Source: Rhizobium sp. L43 (GTDB taxonomy: Bacteria; Pseudomonadota; Alphaproteobacteria; Rhizobiales; Rhizobiaceae). Taken from it: a stretch of DNA of 64,000 nt. A program made the position numbers and the translations under genes. Positions 25,845-33,916 of the stretch are shown in pieces. Below the pieces are notes generated by a model. The model was not told the DNA's origin and made no database searches. It saw only the letters and a list, made by a program, of their open reading frames with translations. The stretch spans positions 1-64,000 of the forward strand of contig NZ_NWSQ01000018.1 of assembly GCF_002531725.1 (NCBI RefSeq), written 5' to 3'. How positions within the stretch are numbered: the stretch's first letter is position 1; each line of letters starts with the position of its first letter.

Positions 25845-26757
25845 GAAGAATCTTACCCTGAAACAGCTGCGCTATTTTGAAGCCTTGGCAAGGGACGGCC
25901 GTTTCCGCCGTGCCGCCGATGCCTGCGCCATCTCCCAGCCGGCGCTCTCGATGCAGATCAAAGAACTCGAGCAGGAATTGGGCAGCGAACTCTTCGAGCG
26001 CAGCGCGCGCGAGGTAAAGCTCACCCCTTTCGGCCAGACCTTCGCGCTGAGGGTCCGCGACATCCTGCGGGCCGTGGACGAACTGGGGGAATTTGCTCGC
26101 GCCTCGCGCGATTCCTTCCTCACGCGGCTGCGCATCGGCATCATCCCGACGATTGCGCCCTATCTGCTGCCGGCTATTATAAACGATCTCAACAAAACCT
26201 TCGCCGGAATTCAGATCGAGGTGCGCGAGACGCAGACCGGCAAGCTGGTTCAGGAACTGGCGCAGGGCCAGCTCGATTTGGCGATCGTCGCGCTGCCGGT
26301 GTCGGAACCCTCGCTCACCGAACTCGAGCTTTTCAGGGAAGAATTCGTGCTGGTCAGGCGGCACGAGGATGGAGACAAGCCCGTGCCCGAACGCGAGGCG
26401 CTGCGCGAAATGCGCCTGCTGCTGCTCGAAGAGGGCCACTGCTTCCGCGACCAGGCGCTGTCCTTCTGCAAGGTCGGCCCGGCCCGCCCGCGAGAAATCA
26501 TGGAAGGCAGCTCGCTCTCGACCCTCGTCCAGATGGTCGGCGCCGGCATTGGCGTCACCCTCATTCCGGAGATGGCCGTTCCCGTCGAAACGCGCTCGGC
26601 GCATGTCTCGATCTCCCGCTTCCCCTCGCCGGAGCCGTCGCGAACGATCGGCATGGTCTGGCGCAATTCGACGCCGATGGCCAAGCAGCTGCAGGAGGTC
26701 GCCGAGGCCGTGCGCCGCTCAGCTGAGACGATGCGCGAGCAATATGCGGGTGGGTGA
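25843..26757 (+). CDS. oxyR: OxyR, LysR-family peroxide sensor
   Basis: LysR-type activator of 304 residues. The N-terminal helix-turn-helix is QLRYFEALARDGRFRRAADACAISQPALSMQIKELE. The effector domain carries the two redox cysteines C200 and C209 in GHCFRDQALSFC, at the spacing of E. coli C199/C208, so H2O2 should form a disulfide and activate transcription. The divergent katG is the obvious target, and a palindrome overlaps its own start codon. Start ATG 25843 fits the family N-terminus despite the missing ribosome binding site. Confidence 0.95.
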   Translation: MKNLTLKQLRYFEALARDGRFRRAADACAISQPALSMQIKELEQELGSELFERSAREVKLTPFGQTFALRVRDILRAVDELGEFARASRDSFLTRLRIGIIPTIAPYLLPAIINDLNKTFAGIQIEVRETQTGKLVQELAQGQLDLAIVALPVSEPSLTELELFREEFVLVRRHEDGDKPVPEREALREMRLLLLEEGHCFRDQALSFCKVGPARPREIMEGSSLSTLVQMVGAGIGVTLIPEMAVPVETRSAHVSISRFPSPEPSRTIGMVWRNSTPMAKQLQEVAEAVRRSAETMREQYAGG

Positions 26758-26814
26758 AGGACGATGGCTGTCCGGTTGGCGACCATCAACCCGGTCGTTC
26801 ACTCCCATCGGCAA

Positions 26815-28218
26815 TTACTGCGTCAGCCGCAACGTATTCCCGCGGATCGCAGCGGCGATCGCCTCGTAGACGGTCTTGATGGTGGCAGGCGAGGCGGTGA
26901 AGAAATGGGCGCCATTGGTGGCGCAGTTGCGGATGTTCACCACGTCGGCATCGGCGCTATAGGAAAGCGTATAGATTTCGATGCCGCTCTTCTTCATCGC
27001 CGTGCATGCCGTCTGCATCGCGGAAGTGGCGACCTGGTTGCACGCCGATGATTTCGTTTGAGAACAGATCCAGTCGAACTTGTCGTTCGGGTCGTATTTC
27101 GTGTTCATTTCCCCGTCGGTCATGAACACCATGACTTTCTGCACGGAATCGGAAACGGGTGCAGGCGAGGACTTGTCTCCCCAGACGCCCTGCCATTTCG
27201 GCGACAACGTATACCATCCCGCGACCACGCCGGCGTCCAGCCGTGTGGAGCCTTCGGATGTCAGCTGGGTCACGGTGTTTTTCAGATAGGCGAAATCGCC
27301 GGTCAGCGGTGTGATCGGCGGCGGACAGAAGCTTGTTCCCGATTTGGGGTTGGCATCCATGGCGACGAAGGCAGATGTGGTCGGCGACGCATCGCTCATG
27401 CCGTAAGCGCCGATCGCACCGCTATCCCTGACCTCGACATCCGCGCGCGGCTCGATGCAGCCCATCCAGTAATAATTCTTGGAGGTGGACATGACCGGCG
27501 TGATGCCATCGATCCAATAACCGAGCTTGTAGCTGGAGGAGGAATAGACCGATTTGGGATCGGTCCAGCGTTTGGGTACCGCCGCTGTTCCATTATACGA
27601 TTTGAGCCAGGCCATATTCGCCATGCCGATATTGACGCGGCTTGAAAACGGCACGATGGAAATTTTGGTTTTGTCGACCAGCGACGCGTTGGACGAAAAG
27701 GCCTGCAGAAAGCCGGCGACCGCAGTTTGCATGGGTGCAAAGCGGTTCTCCTCGATCATCGAACTCGACACGTCGAGAACCAGCGCGATCTCCAATTGCT
27801 TCACCCCCGGCAAGGCTGCACAGGACCTGATGCTGATCGGTACCGACTTGATATTGGCTATTTGCATGAAGGTGGTGGGAACGGCGTCCGCCACGTCGAG
27901 GCACAGCTCGGCCTCATCGCTCGAGACTTCGGGGTTGCCGATGACGGCGGTCTTGAGTGTCCCATTCGCGGAAAGGAAGGCGTTGACCGTGCCGGATATG
28001 CTCGCCTCCGGCATTCCGTGCTTATATTTCGCTGCGGCCGCGAGCACCGCGGAATCTGCGGCCGACTGCAAATCTACCCGGTCGTTATAGGCTCTGATGA
28101 AATCGATGGAGGCGCCGACCGCGAGAAGCAGAGGGACGGCGACCAATATGACGATGATTGCGACGGCTCCGTCTCGATTGTCGATCAGGCGGGAAAGGAA
28201 AGATAAGCGGCGTGTCAT
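26815..28218 (-). CDS. TadG-like membrane protein with vWA domain
   Basis: Protein of 467 residues. A TadE/TadG-like N-terminus (RDGAVAIIVILVAVPLLLAV, residues 17-36) makes one membrane anchor, followed by the usual DLQSAADSAVLAAA helix. A von Willebrand A domain follows with an intact MIDAS (DVSSSM) and a later FMTDGEMN. Six or more Cys suggest an extracytoplasmic location. In Flp/Tad pilus loci TadG-like proteins assist assembly at the envelope, but no other tad genes are nearby. ATG 28218 is chosen on domain grounds; the ribosome binding site is weak, and GTG 28290 is possible. Confidence 0.84.
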   Translation of the reverse strand: MTRRLSFLSRLIDNRDGAVAIIVILVAVPLLLAVGASIDFIRAYNDRVDLQSAADSAVLAAAAKYKHGMPEASISGTVNAFLSANGTLKTAVIGNPEVSSDEAELCLDVADAVPTTFMQIANIKSVPISIRSCAALPGVKQLEIALVLDVSSSMIEENRFAPMQTAVAGFLQAFSSNASLVDKTKISIVPFSSRVNIGMANMAWLKSYNGTAAVPKRWTDPKSVYSSSSYKLGYWIDGITPVMSTSKNYYWMGCIEPRADVEVRDSGAIGAYGMSDASPTTSAFVAMDANPKSGTSFCPPPITPLTGDFAYLKNTVTQLTSEGSTRLDAGVVAGWYTLSPKWQGVWGDKSSPAPVSDSVQKVMVFMTDGEMNTKYDPNDKFDWICSQTKSSACNQVATSAMQTACTAMKKSGIEIYTLSYSADADVVNIRNCATNGAHFFTASPATIKTVYEAIAAAIRGNTLRLTQ

Positions 28219-28404
28219 GGCATCGGCTCGAAATTGGTTTCGAGGCAGCGCTATGGCGGCAACCTTAACGACAGGGAAATGCTCAGCCACCCGCGTGCGG
28301 CAGAGCGAATTTTCTGACGCGAATCGTATAGTTGGCTCTATTTATGGATAGCTTCGCGCCCTTGAAGGCGCGCTCGGCCTGCTCTGCGGCTACTCCGCAA
28401 GGAT

Positions 28405-28446
28405 CTAAAGCGGAGGAGTGAATCTGAACGATTGCGACCGCTTTAG
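28405..28446. terminator. Hairpin at the panB 3' end
   Basis: CTAAAGCGG and CCGCTTTAG (9-bp perfect arms, 24-nt loop) overlap the panB stop codon. The intervening AGGAGTGAATCTGAACGATT looks like an element I recall as common after rhizobial genes. Probable transcript end; no T-run. Confidence 0.45.
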
Positions 28447-29264
28447 GAGCGGCGCTTGAACGTATGCTCCGCGGCCGGAAACTTTCGCGACCGCACCTCG
28501 TCGGCATAGGCGGAGACGGCCGCGGCGATCCTCTTGCCGAGTTCGTCGTAGCGTTTGACGAAACGCGGGGTGAAATCGTTGAAGAGCCCGAGAATATCGT
28601 CGGAAACCAGAACCTGGCCGTCGCAGGCGGCGGACGCACCGATACCGATGGTCGGTATGTGGATGGCCGAAGTCACTTCCCGGGCGAGCGGTTCCACCGT
28701 GCCTTCGACGACGACGGCAAAGGCGCCCGAGCCGCCGATAGCATGCGCATCGCGCCGGATCTTCGAGGTCTCGTGTTCGGAATGGCCGACGGAACGAAAG
28801 CCGCCCGCGGTTTGAACCTGCTGCGGCATCAGGCCGATATGCCCCATGACCGGAATGCCCCGCTTCGTCAGAAAGGCGATGGTCTCGGCCATCTCCTCGC
28901 CGCCCTCCAGCTTGACGGCATCGCAGCCAGTTTCCTGCAGGACGCGCACGGCATTGCGGAAGGCAACCTCTTTCGATTCCTGATAACTGCCGAACGGCAT
29001 GTCGACGACGACGCAGGCTTTCGTAACGCAGCGCATCACCGCCTTGCCATGGGCAATCATCATGTCGAGCGTGACGCCGATGGTGGTCTCCATGCCGTAG
29101 AGCACCATGCCGAGCGAATCCCCGACCAGAAGGAGATCGCAATGCTCATCGAGGAGGCGCGTCATCGGCGTCGTATAGGCCGTCAGGCAGACGATCGGTT
29201 TGCCGCCCTTCATGGCTGAGATGCGGGTCGGCGTCAGGCGCTTTTGAGATGCGGTGGCGCTCAT
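28443..29264 (-). CDS. panB: Ketopantoate hydroxymethyltransferase PanB
   Basis: Enzyme of 273 residues that makes ketopantoate from alpha-ketoisovalerate and methylene-THF, the first committed step of pantothenate synthesis. Family signatures: LLVGDSLGMVLYG (metal and ketoacid site), DMPFGSYQ, KLEGGEEM, GHIGLMPQ, and GIGASAACDGQVLVSDD near the C-terminus. The length is normal. ATG 29264 overlaps the panC stop by 4 bp, giving an operon panC-panB. From memory, R. etli CFN42 carries this pair on plasmid p42f rather than the chromosome. Confidence 0.96.
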   Translation of the reverse strand: MSATASQKRLTPTRISAMKGGKPIVCLTAYTTPMTRLLDEHCDLLLVGDSLGMVLYGMETTIGVTLDMMIAHGKAVMRCVTKACVVVDMPFGSYQESKEVAFRNAVRVLQETGCDAVKLEGGEEMAETIAFLTKRGIPVMGHIGLMPQQVQTAGGFRSVGHSEHETSKIRRDAHAIGGSGAFAVVVEGTVEPLAREVTSAIHIPTIGIGASAACDGQVLVSDDILGLFNDFTPRFVKRYDELGKRIAAAVSAYADEVRSRKFPAAEHTFKRRS

Positions 29265-30211
29265 TTCGTCACTCCTTTTTCCGGTTGGCCTTTTTCCGCC
29301 TGGCCCTTTCCCGGCTGCCCCTTCCCGCCGATAACCCCGGCAATCCGGTTGTTCCCCGTAGCCCGGTTGCTGCCGATCACGCGGTTGTCGAGAAGCCGCG
29401 TCGAGCCGAACCGAACGAACAGCGCGACGACGATAGACTCTTCGATCGAGCCGACCGGCTCAAGTGTCGATGCATCCCTGACGGCGACGACCTCGGGTTT
29501 TGCCAGAGGCTCGCGACCGAGAAAGGTCGTGAGCTTTGCTTCCAATTCCCTGGCATCCGTCAGGCCGTCGGCAACCAGGCGCTCGGCCTCGTCGAGGGTC
29601 TGCGGGACGATCGCCGCGGCACGCCGCTCCTCAGCACTGAGATAGACATTGCGCGACGACAAGGCGAGGCCATCGGCATCCCTGACGGTCGGCACCGATA
29701 TCACCCGCACCGGTATGGCGAGATCCTCCACCATGCGCTTGATGATGACCACCTGCTGGTAGTCCTTCTCTCCGAAATAGGCGGTCTGCGGCTGCACGAT
29801 GTTGAACAGCTTGGAGACGACGGTGGCCACACCGGCAAAATGCCCGGGCCTGACCGCACCTTCGAGTTCGCGGCCGAGATCGGGAAGGTCGACGACCACA
29901 AGCATCGGGCGCGGATACATGTCTTCGACGCCGGGCGCGAACAGGAAATTGACACCGGCCTGCTTGAGCATGGCTGAATCGCGTTCCAGATCGCGCGGAT
30001 ATTTGCTGAGGTCTTCCGCCTGGCCGAACTGCAGCGGATTGACGAAAATCGACACGACGACGAGGTCGTTCTCGGCCCGGGCGCGCGATACGAGCTCCAT
30101 ATGACCGGCATGGAGATAGCCCATCGTCGGCACCAGGCCGACGGTACGTCCCTGGCGCTTCAGCGCATCGAGCGTGTGGCGTAGCTCGTCAATGCTCGAG
30201 AAAACCCGCAT
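29261..30211 (-). CDS. panC: Pantothenate synthetase PanC with repetitive C-terminal tail
   Basis: Ligase of 316 residues joining pantoate and beta-alanine with ATP. The nucleotidyl-transferase motifs are intact: PTMGYLHAGHM (HIGH-like), FVNPLQFGQ, FGEKDYQQ (GEKD), and LALSSRNVYLS for the KMSKS-like loop. The last 40 or so residues extend beyond the usual end and are low complexity: Asn/Arg-rich, then GGKGQPGKGQAEKGQPEKG from imperfect 15-nt repeats. ATG 30211 follows GGGGAGGATAT. Coupled to panB by a 4-bp overlap. Confidence 0.95.
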   Translation of the reverse strand: MRVFSSIDELRHTLDALKRQGRTVGLVPTMGYLHAGHMELVSRARAENDLVVVSIFVNPLQFGQAEDLSKYPRDLERDSAMLKQAGVNFLFAPGVEDMYPRPMLVVVDLPDLGRELEGAVRPGHFAGVATVVSKLFNIVQPQTAYFGEKDYQQVVIIKRMVEDLAIPVRVISVPTVRDADGLALSSRNVYLSAEERRAAAIVPQTLDEAERLVADGLTDARELEAKLTTFLGREPLAKPEVVAVRDASTLEPVGSIEESIVVALFVRFGSTRLLDNRVIGSNRATGNNRIAGVIGGKGQPGKGQAEKGQPEKGVTK

Positions 30212-30444
30212 ATATCCTCCCCGCGGCCGGTCACTCATCTTGGGCGCGGATAAGAAGTGTAATCGATGCTGGAGGTCAATGCATATTCGGTGATAAAAAC
30301 GATTAGATGGAATGGCGGGCCGATAGGACCAGCCTATATCTGCGCGGAAATGGCGGCTTGCGGCAGGGTTGGCAATGTGCGAACTGCGCCGCTATTGGCC
30401 CTGTCCGTCAAGATACCATCACAGTCGGTCGCTATGGAGAATGC

Positions 30445-30927
30445 ATGGATAAACCCTGGAAGATCAGCCGCGGGCCGATTGCGGCAGCCGAGCTCGACGT
30501 GGAGAAGGCAAACGCGATCAACATGCTGTTGATCCGGCCGGTCGGCGTGCTTCCCGCCAAGCCGGGAGATCCTGTCCTCCCCTTTGCCGTCGGCCTCTTC
30601 AACGAGCTGCGCCCGCTCCTGAAGCCCGATGCCGGCGTGACGACGCTGAGGCGCGCGACGGCTGCCTATGTTCATTGCCGGCGCTATTATTTCGCCAGCG
30701 CCCAGCCCGATTCCATGCGCCACGGCCTTGACGGCGAACCGGTCGAACCACTGTCGTCAGAAGATCGGCTGGTCGCGCAGAAACGTTTCCTGAGCCTCAA
30801 GCAGAATGCCGGCAAGGCCGAGGCCCCCGAGGAGCCGGCCCCGCCTCCCCCTCCCCTTCTGAGCAAGAACGAACAGATTCGCGCAGCCCTTCTCAGCAGG
30901 AAGAGCTCGTCAGCCCGAGCCGGCTGA
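30445..30927 (+). CDS. ProQ/FinO-domain RNA-binding protein
   Basis: Protein of 160 residues with a central ProQ/FinO domain (about 45-118: FAVGLFNELRPLLKPDAGVTTLRRATAAYVHCRRYYFASA, then DLDGEPVEPLSSEDRLVAQKRF). The domain binds structured RNAs such as terminator hairpins and sRNA/mRNA duplexes. The C-terminal tail is Pro-rich, then Lys/Arg-rich (SKNEQIRAALLSRK). ATG 30445 follows GGAGA. Divergent from panC. On a repABC replicon it could act on plasmid antisense RNA as FinO does, or on general sRNAs; the sequence cannot decide. Confidence 0.82.
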   Translation: MDKPWKISRGPIAAAELDVEKANAINMLLIRPVGVLPAKPGDPVLPFAVGLFNELRPLLKPDAGVTTLRRATAAYVHCRRYYFASAQPDSMRHGLDGEPVEPLSSEDRLVAQKRFLSLKQNAGKAEAPEEPAPPPPPLLSKNEQIRAALLSRKSSSARAG

Positions 30928-31102
30928 CCCGAGATCGGGGAATATTGCGGTCGCGTTCCATAGTCTGCGCTTGCAGACGATCGCGATCGCGCGCGGTCAA
31001 AACCTTCGCGCTGTCCTCAAGTATAGTTTGCTTTACAGACCATTAATGCAATTGCGCTAAATCTAGCATCGACCAGAAACTTCCTCCGGACTTGCTAGCA
31101 CG

Positions 31103-32089
31103 ATGCGTTTCCTGATCGTTGCTTCTTTATTCGCATTGGCCGCAGTCCAGCCCGGTGCTGCCGCCGATCTTTCCGCCTATAAGCGGCCGCTGACGGTGCC
31201 TTTCGAGGGGGTGACGGCCTATTCCCCGCAGCTGGCGACGCTCGGCAAGATGCTGTTCTTCGACCCCAGGCTTTCCGGCAACAAGAACATGACCTGCGCC
31301 AGCTGTCATAACCCGTCCTTCGGCTTCGAGACGCCTGTCAAAACGCCGATCGGCGCGGCCAATACCGCGCTCGGGCGCCAGGCGCCCACGGTTTTGAACG
31401 TTGCCTGGGTCACGCCCTTCTTCTGGGACGGCCGCGCGCCGAACCTGGAGGAGCAGGCCGCCGGCCCGATCACGGCTTCGGCCGAAATGAACGGCAAGCT
31501 CGATGCCGCCGTCACAGAAATGCAGGACATCCCCGATTACAAGAAATGGTTCGGCGAGGTCTTCCCGGATAAGGGCATCTCCAAGGAGACGCTGCTGACG
31601 GCGATTGCCACCTATGAGCGGACGGTGGTTTCCAACTGGTCGCCCTTCGACCGGTGGGTGGACGGCGACGAGAAGGCGGTCTCCGACAGCGCCAAACGCG
31701 GCTTCGAGCTGTTCACCGGCACGGCTGGCTGTTCCGCCTGTCATTCCGGCTGGAATTTCACCGACAACAAGTTCCATGACATCGGCCTGCCGGACGAGGA
31801 TCTCGGCCGCTTCAAGATCGATCCGAGCAGCCCGAACAACCAGCACGCCTTCAAGACGCCGGGCCTGCGCAACACGCTTTATCGCGGCCCCTACATGCAC
31901 GACGGCAGCCTGAAGAGCATGGACGAGGTGATCGCCCACTACGAAAGCGGCGGCGTCAGCCGTCCGTCGCTCGATCCCGACATGTCGGCCTTTCTGCTGA
32001 CGGACCAGGAACGCAGCGATCTGATCGCCTTTCTCGGAACCCTGACCGCCGAGAAGCAGGACATCCCCCTTCCGACGCTGCCGAACTGA
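31103..32089 (+). CDS. Di-heme cytochrome c peroxidase (CcpA/MauG family)
   Basis: Periplasmic enzyme of 328 residues with a signal peptide (AAA-DL, residue 22). It has two c-type heme sites: CASCH (65-69) and CSACH (210-214). The family reduces H2O2 with electrons from small cytochromes, or oxidises protein residues (MauG type). The length and the APTVLNVAWVTPFFWDGRAPN region fit bacterial cytochrome c peroxidases. It is followed 10 bp later by a chemoreceptor gene on the same strand. Confidence 0.9.
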   Translation: MRFLIVASLFALAAVQPGAAADLSAYKRPLTVPFEGVTAYSPQLATLGKMLFFDPRLSGNKNMTCASCHNPSFGFETPVKTPIGAANTALGRQAPTVLNVAWVTPFFWDGRAPNLEEQAAGPITASAEMNGKLDAAVTEMQDIPDYKKWFGEVFPDKGISKETLLTAIATYERTVVSNWSPFDRWVDGDEKAVSDSAKRGFELFTGTAGCSACHSGWNFTDNKFHDIGLPDEDLGRFKIDPSSPNNQHAFKTPGLRNTLYRGPYMHDGSLKSMDEVIAHYESGGVSRPSLDPDMSAFLLTDQERSDLIAFLGTLTAEKQDIPLPTLPN

Positions 32090-32099
32090 GGTGCAGGCC

Positions 32100-33905
32100 A
32101 TGACACTCTCCATACGCATGCAGATCCTCGTGCCGATGGTGGCGACGATCGTCGTCGGCTTCGGCAGCGCATTCCTGATCGGTTACCAGGCGGTCACCGG
32201 CCAGACCCGGGTCGCCGCGGTGGTGCAGGAGGCGGTGAACGCCAAGCTGGCCTCCGCCCAAATCGAACAGCAGTTCAGGCAGGCCACATCGGTCGTCGAC
32301 CGGGTGCTGTCGATGACGAATTTCGTGTCGGCGGCCGAGATCAAGACCGAATTCGATGAGAGCAACGGCGCGCTGACGCAATCGCTCGACGAGCTCGGCG
32401 GCATCGATCTCGCGACGTCGCTGACCGAGGGCGTACGGTCTCTCCACCAGGCGCATGATGTCTGGGAAAAGGATGTCAGGATCAGCCTCGGCCTGCAGCC
32501 GGCGGACGAAGTGCCGACAGCCGAGAAGCTGGCGCGCTCTCAGCAGGCGATCCTGACCGGGATCGCGGCGGTTAACGCCATCGTCGATAAGATCGCGACA
32601 GAGAGTGTGGCCGATGCCGGCAGCGCGCTGGAGACGAAGATCGAAATCGAATTGGCGCTCGCGGGCCTTGCCGCCATCGTCGGCCTCGGCATCCTGATCG
32701 CCATCGCCCGGCATGTGTCGCGCCCGATTCAGCGCATCACCCACTCCATGCAGGAACTCGCGAACGGCGAGACGGATAAGGCGATCCCCTATGCCGGGCG
32801 CCGCGACGAGATCGGCCTGATGGCGGGCTCGGTGGAAGTCTTCCGCCAGAACGCCATCGCCCGTACCCGGCTCGAAAACGAGGCCGAGGAGAACCGGCGA
32901 CTGGCGGAAGCAAACCGGCTGGTCGACCAGGAGCAGGCGGAACGGAGCGCGGCCGAGCGGCTGACGGTCGCCACATCGGGGCTGGCGGCCGGGCTGAAGC
33001 GCCTCGCGGAGGGCGATCTCGCCTTCAAGCTCTCGGAGCGGTTCGCGCCGGAATTCGAACCGCTCAGGCATGATTTCAACGCCTCCGTCGAGCAGCTCGG
33101 GCGCACGCTGCTTTCCGTTTCCCAAAGCGTGTCGATCATCAATTCCGGCACCCGCGAGATCAGCAACGGCTCCAACGAACTCTCCGGCCGGACCGAGCGG
33201 CAGGCGGCGACGCTCGAAGAGACCGCCGGGGCGCTGAACGCCGTCACCGCCAAGGTCACCGAAGCCTTCAAGATCGCCGAAGAGGCCCGCGATGTCGCCG
33301 ACGACGCCACTCGCAGCGCCATGGCCTCGGGCAAGGTGGTGGCCCAGACGGTCGACGCCATGAGCCAGATCGAGGAATCCTCGAAGCAGATCAACAATAT
33401 CATCGCCGTCATCGACCAGATCGCCTTCCAGACCAACCTGCTCGCGCTGAACGCCGGCGTCGAAGCGGCGCGCGCCGGCGAGGCCGGCAAGGGTTTTGCC
33501 GTCGTCGCCCAGGAAGTGCGCGAGCTTGCCCAGCGCTCGGCCCAGGCCGCCCGGGAGATCAAGGAGCTGATTGGGCAATCCTCCGCCAAGGTCGCGAGCG
33601 GCGTCGAGCTGGTCAACCAGACGGGTACCGCCCTCGGCGACATCGGCCGTTTCATCGTCGATATCAACCACCGCATGGAAGCGCTGGCGGCCTCGGCGCG
33701 CGACCAGGCGACCAGCCTGTCGGAAGTCAATTTGGCCATGGGCCAGCTCGATCAGGTGACCCAGCAGAACGCCGCGATGGTGGAGGAAACCACCGCCGCC
33801 GGCGTCACGCTCGCCGGCGAGGCCGAGCGCCTGCGCGAACTGGTCACCCAGTTCGAACTGGGCAGGGCGGAGCCCGGCGCGCGAAGCTATCGCGACGCAG
33901 CCTGA
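32100..33905 (+). CDS. Methyl-accepting chemotaxis protein
   Basis: Chemoreceptor of 601 residues. Order: transmembrane helix (about 10-32), periplasmic helical sensor, second transmembrane helix (about 185-205), HAMP (RHVSRPIQRITHSMQELANGE), a second HAMP-like or linker region, and a signalling domain with the hairpin tip IAFQTNLLALNAGVEAARAG. No C-terminal CheR pentapeptide is seen. ATG 32100 is preferred to GTG 32091 because GAGG is eight bases upstream. It may be co-transcribed with the peroxidase gene. Confidence 0.92.
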   Translation: MTLSIRMQILVPMVATIVVGFGSAFLIGYQAVTGQTRVAAVVQEAVNAKLASAQIEQQFRQATSVVDRVLSMTNFVSAAEIKTEFDESNGALTQSLDELGGIDLATSLTEGVRSLHQAHDVWEKDVRISLGLQPADEVPTAEKLARSQQAILTGIAAVNAIVDKIATESVADAGSALETKIEIELALAGLAAIVGLGILIAIARHVSRPIQRITHSMQELANGETDKAIPYAGRRDEIGLMAGSVEVFRQNAIARTRLENEAEENRRLAEANRLVDQEQAERSAAERLTVATSGLAAGLKRLAEGDLAFKLSERFAPEFEPLRHDFNASVEQLGRTLLSVSQSVSIINSGTREISNGSNELSGRTERQAATLEETAGALNAVTAKVTEAFKIAEEARDVADDATRSAMASGKVVAQTVDAMSQIEESSKQINNIIAVIDQIAFQTNLLALNAGVEAARAGEAGKGFAVVAQEVRELAQRSAQAAREIKELIGQSSAKVASGVELVNQTGTALGDIGRFIVDINHRMEALAASARDQATSLSEVNLAMGQLDQVTQQNAAMVEETTAAGVTLAGEAERLRELVTQFELGRAEPGARSYRDAA

Positions 33906-33916
33906 GTAAAACACGA

